Assembly: GCA_028284935.1 (NCBI GenBank)
Contig: JANQQQ010000012.1
Location: 434,001 to 498,000 of the forward strand
Source of the DNA: Croceivirga sp.
GTDB taxonomy: Bacteria > Bacteroidota > Bacteroidia > Flavobacteriales > Flavobacteriaceae
Length of the DNA stretch: 64,000 nt
Direction of reading: 5' to 3'
This document shows positions 60,428-64,000 of the stretch, piece by piece. The position numbers were made by a program, and so were the translations under genes. How positions within the stretch are numbered: the first letter of the stretch is position 1; every line of letters starts with the position of its first letter. The notes under the pieces were generated by a model. The model was not told the origin of the DNA and did no database searches. It was given only the letters and a program-made list of their open reading frames with translations.

Positions 60428-62863
60428 ATGCGACTATTCTTCCTTATTCTGGCAATCGGAACTTCCTTCTGTGTTTTTAGCCAGCGTCCCAGTAATGCAA
60501 ACACCAGTCCAATCAAAATAACAGGGACCATAGTTGACAAGGATTCCGGTCAACCTCTAGAGTACGCTACCTTAGTACTTCAACGGGTAAGAAACCCAGA
60601 ACAGGTTACTGGTGGAATAACGGACGCCAATGGCAGGTTCGAAGTGGAAACGACCCCAGGGATGTTCAATATTTCCGTTGAATATCTCACCTATACCACG
60701 TATAGGAAAGAGAATCAACTTCTTCGTACCACAACAAATTTAGGGGTCATTGCCATGGCTCCGGATTTGGAGCAATTAGAAGAAGTGGATGTTGTTGCGG
60801 AACGTACTACCGTTGAGCTTCGTCTGGACAAAAAAATATATAACGTCGGAAAGGATTTAACCGTTCAGGGGGCAACTGTCAGCGATGTGCTGGATAATGT
60901 GCCTTCTGTTTCTGTTGATGTGGAGGGTAATGTACAGTTACGGGGAAATAATGATGTTCGAATATTAATCAATGGAAAGCCATCTGCAATAACCGGGTTG
61001 AACAGCACGGAAGCACTACGTCAATTACCAGCGGAATCCATTGAAAAAGTTGAGGTTATCACTTCACCTTCCGCGCGATACGACGCTGAAGGCTCAGGGG
61101 GAATCATCAATATTATTCTGAGAAGAAGTAAGCTGCAAGGCCTAAACGGCGCGCTGACCATCAACGGGGGTTATCCACTGTCCGCAGGAATTAATGGCAA
61201 TCTCAATTACAGAACGGGAGATTTGAATTTTTTCACCAATACCGGCTATAACTATCGAACCCGACCCGGTAACAGTTTGAATGATACCGATTTTTTTGAT
61301 TCTGATGGCAACTTTACCAACGCTTTACGGGAAGAACGTGATTTCGATAGAATACGAAAGGGCTTGAATGCCAATTTTGGTGTGGAATGGTATGTTAATG
61401 AGACCTCTTCCATAACACAATCCATTTTCATTCGAGATTCCAATAATGAAAGCGAAACCACCAATGACTTTTTTCAAAGGGATGTTACAGGCAATACCAG
61501 TTCTGGATTTCGGTTTGATCCCGAAACCGAATTGGATGAGACGTTCCAGTACTCTTTTAACTACGACAAACAATTTAATGGAAGCTCCGATCATACCCTA
61601 ACTTTTGCCTTTCAATATGAGGAAAGTGATGAGGTTGAGGAATCCTTAATTATTCAAAATGGATTTGATAGTGAAAGTGTTAGAACGGCTGAGGACCAAC
61701 GCAGGGTATTCTTTCAAACTGATTATGCCGTGCCATTGGGTAAAGCCGGAAACTTTGAATTGGGATATCGGGGTGATTTCAATAAACTTAATACCGATTA
61801 TGATGTCATCTTTATAGAACCAACAGTGGAGGAACTGGGCATTACCAATCCGAGTAATGTTTTGGACTACAAGGAGACCATAAACGCTTTTTACACCCAA
61901 TATGGAAATAAAATCAAAAAGTTTTCCTTTTTGGCCGGACTTCGATATGAAGCTACACGATTGATTATCAATCAGGTTGAAACCAATGATTTTAACAGGA
62001 ATAATTTCGACGGGCTTTTTCCCACGTTAAATTTGAATTATGAGATTTCTGAAAAGGAAAGTTTCCAACTGGGTTACAATAGAAGGATCCGACGACCTCG
62101 TTCCTTCTTTTTAAATCCCTTTCCTTCCAGGTCCAGTCCAACTAATTTATTTCAAGGGAACCCAAACTTAACTCCCAGTTTTTCCAATCAGATTGATCTG
62201 GGGTATTTAAAACGATGGGAAAAACTGACTTTTAATGGCTCTATTTATTTTCAAAGGGCCACAGATGTTATTTCCTTCATCACAGAGGATACCGGCGAAG
62301 ATACCTTTCTTGATGGAGAGCAGGTAAGTATTTTGCGCCGAACTCCTGTGAACCTTGCACGAAACGACCGCTACGGATTTGATTTTACTACCAATTATCG
62401 ACCTACACGTAAATGGAACTTGAATGCCAATATCAACCTGTTCAATTTAATTACCCGTGGTGACTTTAATGGTCAAAATTTTGATGCGGAAAACCTTAGT
62501 TGGTTTATTCGATTGAACAATAAAATTACCCTCCCTGGAAGTTTGGATTGGCAGACCAGAATCTTTTATCGCGGTCCTACTGAAAATGCGCAAACCCGAA
62601 ACCAAGGTATTTTCTCCCTGGACCTAGCGTTCAGTAAGGACTTTTTTAAAGAGAAAGCTTCTCTGGCTTTGAATGTAAGTGATGTGTTTAACAGCAGACG
62701 CCGTGTGAGCGAAACTGTCACACCATTCTTTCAGAGCGATAGCGAATTTCAATGGAGGGTCCGTAGCTTTAATTTGGCCTTTACCTATCGCTTTAACCAG
62801 AAAAAGAAACGTGGTGGGGACAGACAACGCTATGATGATGGTGGGGAAGAATTTGGGACCTAA
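60428..62863 (+). CDS. Outer-membrane beta-barrel protein, TonB-dependent receptor-like
   Basis: An 811-aa outer-membrane protein with signal peptide (LFFLILAIGTSFCVFSQ). Residues 28-110 are a carboxypeptidase-regulatory-like domain (TIVDKDSGQPLEYATLVL), 120-230 a plug (VSDVLDNVPSVSVDVEGNVQ, VEVITSPSARYDAEGSGGII), and the rest a beta-barrel of the OMP_b-brl_3 type ending AFTYRFNQKKKR plus an acidic tail. No TonB box is clearly visible. Role: possible uptake of a large substrate, or a signalling porin; there is no SusD partner next door, and no sugar or siderophore genes nearby. Substrate unknown. Confidence 0.93.
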   Translation: MRLFFLILAIGTSFCVFSQRPSNANTSPIKITGTIVDKDSGQPLEYATLVLQRVRNPEQVTGGITDANGRFEVETTPGMFNISVEYLTYTTYRKENQLLRTTTNLGVIAMAPDLEQLEEVDVVAERTTVELRLDKKIYNVGKDLTVQGATVSDVLDNVPSVSVDVEGNVQLRGNNDVRILINGKPSAITGLNSTEALRQLPAESIEKVEVITSPSARYDAEGSGGIINIILRRSKLQGLNGALTINGGYPLSAGINGNLNYRTGDLNFFTNTGYNYRTRPGNSLNDTDFFDSDGNFTNALREERDFDRIRKGLNANFGVEWYVNETSSITQSIFIRDSNNESETTNDFFQRDVTGNTSSGFRFDPETELDETFQYSFNYDKQFNGSSDHTLTFAFQYEESDEVEESLIIQNGFDSESVRTAEDQRRVFFQTDYAVPLGKAGNFELGYRGDFNKLNTDYDVIFIEPTVEELGITNPSNVLDYKETINAFYTQYGNKIKKFSFLAGLRYEATRLIINQVETNDFNRNNFDGLFPTLNLNYEISEKESFQLGYNRRIRRPRSFFLNPFPSRSSPTNLFQGNPNLTPSFSNQIDLGYLKRWEKLTFNGSIYFQRATDVISFITEDTGEDTFLDGEQVSILRRTPVNLARNDRYGFDFTTNYRPTRKWNLNANINLFNLITRGDFNGQNFDAENLSWFIRLNNKITLPGSLDWQTRIFYRGPTENAQTRNQGIFSLDLAFSKDFFKEKASLALNVSDVFNSRRRVSETVTPFFQSDSEFQWRVRSFNLAFTYRFNQKKKRGGDRQRYDDGGEEFGT

Positions 62864-62867
62864 AACT

Positions 62868-62896
62868 AAAAAAGGAGCCATTCGGCTCCTTTTTTT
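62868..62896. terminator. Bidirectional terminator
   Basis: A-run 62868-62873, stem GGAGCC (62874-62879), loop ATTC, GGCTCC (62884-62889), T-run 62890-62896. It terminates the barrel-protein gene and the convergent small membrane gene whose stop lies in the T-run. Confidence 0.9.
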
Positions 62897-63068
62897 ATTC
62901 TTCCAGCTCAGCTTTTCTTGCTTCGCGTTTTTCTTTCCACATTTCCATGAGATTTCCTCCCAACCAATAAGGCACTACAAAAGCTATCAAAAAAATCATC
63001 AGCCAAAAGCCTATCGTTAATATGGTTAAAAAGGCTAAAAATCCTAAGTATTGGTCAAATTCTACCAT
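62895..63068 (-). CDS. Small membrane protein, 57 aa
   Basis: A short minus-strand gene: MVEFDQYLGFLAFLTILTIG at the start, a hydrophobic span continuing FWLMIFLIAFVVPYWLGG and a charged C-terminus EMWKEKREARKAELEE. One long or two short membrane helices are predicted, with the charged tail in the cytoplasm. Start ATG 63068, stop within the terminator. The codons are like those of the neighbours. Its gene stands between the barrel-protein gene and fumC. I do not recognise a family, and the coding status rests on composition and layout only. Confidence 0.72.
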   Translation of the reverse strand: MVEFDQYLGFLAFLTILTIGFWLMIFLIAFVVPYWLGGNLMEMWKEKREARKAELEE

Positions 63069-63179
63069 GAATCTCTATTTGTTGCTACAAAGATACTCCC
63101 AAAAGCATCAAAATTGCAACTCCGTTTGAAAAAAGATAATTCCAAACATTTATCAGGAAATCAAAAGGCCTGCATAGTT

Positions 63180-63187
63180 TACCTTTG
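63180..63187 (+). promoter_or_regulatory. -7 element for fumC
   Basis: TACCTTTG, perfect TAnnTTTG, 20 bases before ATG 63208; no -33 TTG in the expected position. Confidence 0.5.
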
Positions 63188-63207
63188 TACTTCAAAATTT
63201 TACATCA

Positions 63208-64000
63208 ATGGATTTTAGGATCGAAAAAGATACCATGGGTGAGGTAAAAGTCCCTGCGGACAAATACTGGGGTGCCCAAACGGAACGTTCAAGAAATAAT
63301 TTTAAAATAGGTTCGCCTGCTTCCATGCCGATAGAAGTAATCCATGGATTTGCCTATTTAAAAAAAGCCGCTGCCCACACCAATCATGAATTAGGGGTAT
63401 TGCCCCAGGACAAAAGGGACTTGATATCCAAAGTGTGCGATGAAATTTTGGAAGGCAAGCACAACGACCAGTTTCCCTTGGTTATCTGGCAGACCGGCTC
63501 AGGTACCCAAAGCAATATGAATGTAAATGAGGTCATTGCCAACAGGGCCCATGAAATGGCAGGAAAGAAAATCGGCGAAGGGGAAAAAACCATTCAGCCC
63601 AATGATGATGTCAACAAATCACAATCCTCCAATGACACCTTCCCTACCGGAATGCATATTGCAGTTTACAAAAAGATTGTGGAAGTAACCTTACCCGGTG
63701 TACAGCAGTTGAGAAATACCCTTCAAAAAAAATCCGAAGATTTTAAGGAAGTAGTGAAGATTGGACGTACCCATTTAATGGATGCTACTCCAATGACCCT
63801 GGGTCAGGAATTCTCAGGGTATGTTTCCCAATTGGATCACGGTTTAAAAGCCTTAAAAAATACATTGCCCCATTTGGCAGAATTGGCGCTTGGTGGCACT
63901 GCTGTTGGAACTGGGTTGAACACGCCTCAAGGATATGATGTGCTGGTTGCCAAATATATTTCCGAATTCACGGGAATGCCTTTCGTAACCGCTGAAAATA
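63208..64000 (+). CDS. fumC: Class II fumarate hydratase, N-terminal part (runs off the right edge)
   Basis: The first 264 codons of a fumarase C (usual length about 465). It begins [20 protein letters not shown] and shows the family blocks [37 protein letters not shown] and [19 protein letters not shown], including the catalytic-region His in GRTHL and the Ser/Asn-rich substrate loop. Role: reversible hydration of fumarate to malate in the TCA cycle, cytoplasmic, no iron-sulfur cluster. The catalytic GSSxMPxKxN loop lies beyond the edge. Confidence 0.96.
   Translation, partial: MDFRIEKDTMGEVKVPADKYWGAQTERSRNNFKIGSPASMPIEVIHGFAYLKKAAAHTNHELGVLPQDKRDLISKVCDEILEGKHNDQFPLVIWQTGSGTQSNMNVNEVIANRAHEMAGKKIGEGEKTIQPNDDVNKSQSSNDTFPTGMHIAVYKKIVEVTLPGVQQLRNTLQKKSEDFKEVVKIGRTHLMDATPMTLGQEFSGYVSQLDHGLKALKNTLPHLAELALGGTAVGTGLNTPQGYDVLVAKYISEFTGMPFVTAEN

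Noticed and set aside
60263-60433. Open minus-strand frame (57 codons) between the 59810 gene and the barrel-protein gene, with protein-like text RNPKAVNDVKARVNNRGF
   Set aside because: There is no ATG, GTG or TTG near its beginning and its end overlaps the 59810 coding sequence. It may be a relic of a small membrane protein gene, but it cannot be supported as a gene.
1-64000. Search by eye for tRNA, rRNA, riboswitches, integrases and restriction or phage-defence genes
   Set aside because: None recognised. A tRNAscan, Infernal and defence-system search would be needed to be sure.

Overview
This 64 kb window looks like chromosomal DNA of a marine-type member of the Flavobacteriaceae (phylum Bacteroidota). 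The evidence is Bacteroidota -7 promoter elements (TAnnTTTG) before many genes, few Shine-Dalgarno sequences, SusC-era features such as TonB plug and OMP beta-barrel proteins, DUF4834, YfhO-type membrane proteins, a BatA-like protein, lipoproteins, and the gene order bcp-nth-(small ORF)-ECF sigma-uvrA. The genus cannot be told from the sequence. I saw no tRNA, rRNA, CRISPR array, insertion sequence or prophage gene.

Region 1 (1-8400) is a stress island. The end of a histidine kinase gene overlaps a gene for an unusual response regulator: a REC domain joined to a complete CRP/FNR-type cNMP-binding and HTH module. Next come five full-length tandem-domain universal stress proteins (Usp), one truncated Usp, one Usp pseudogene, two small helical proteins, a lipoprotein and a D-lactate dehydrogenase stump. 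Four FNR-like boxes (TTGAy-N4-ATCAT type) each lie exactly 36 nt (start to start) before a -7-like element, the class II activator geometry. One of them serves a divergent pair. I infer a local two-component/FNR-type regulon. Region 2 (8399-16416, mostly minus strand) encodes envelope proteins: a di-heme cytochrome c peroxidase, a PhoX-like lipoprotein on a collagen-like stalk, a secreted DinB-like protein, an MG2/plug protein and a Tat-type Gfo/Idh/MocA oxidoreductase.

Region 3 (16522-25592) holds a secreted S10 carboxypeptidase run with an SGNH hydrolase, a GT2 glycosyltransferase, then a BatA-like protein, a dihydroorotase homologue lacking its metal-binding HxH, a membrane protein and an esterase. 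Region 4 (25589-33770) is housekeeping: an MBL hydrolase, bcp, an nth without any cysteine, a 47-codon gene, an ECF sigma factor and uvrA. Region 5 (33771-43189) starts with interspersed palindromic repeats, then two tandem PPK2 genes, a secreted protein with a very basic tail behind a sigma-54-like promoter, and a flippase/glycosyltransferase/YfhO cluster.

Region 6 (43273-55075) includes an alpha-oxoamine synthase next to a cysteine-synthase-like enzyme, a possible sulfonolipid (capnine) or sphingolipid pair, two large peptidases, YbaB/EbfC, YegP and threonine aldolase. Region 7 (55262-58579) is the conserved trio circularly permuted ATP-grasp, alpha-E and transglutaminase, a predicted but uncharacterised peptide-modification system. 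Region 8 has prfB with a classic programmed +1 frameshift, a small secreted protein, a TonB-dependent receptor-like barrel, a 57-aa membrane protein and the start of fumC.
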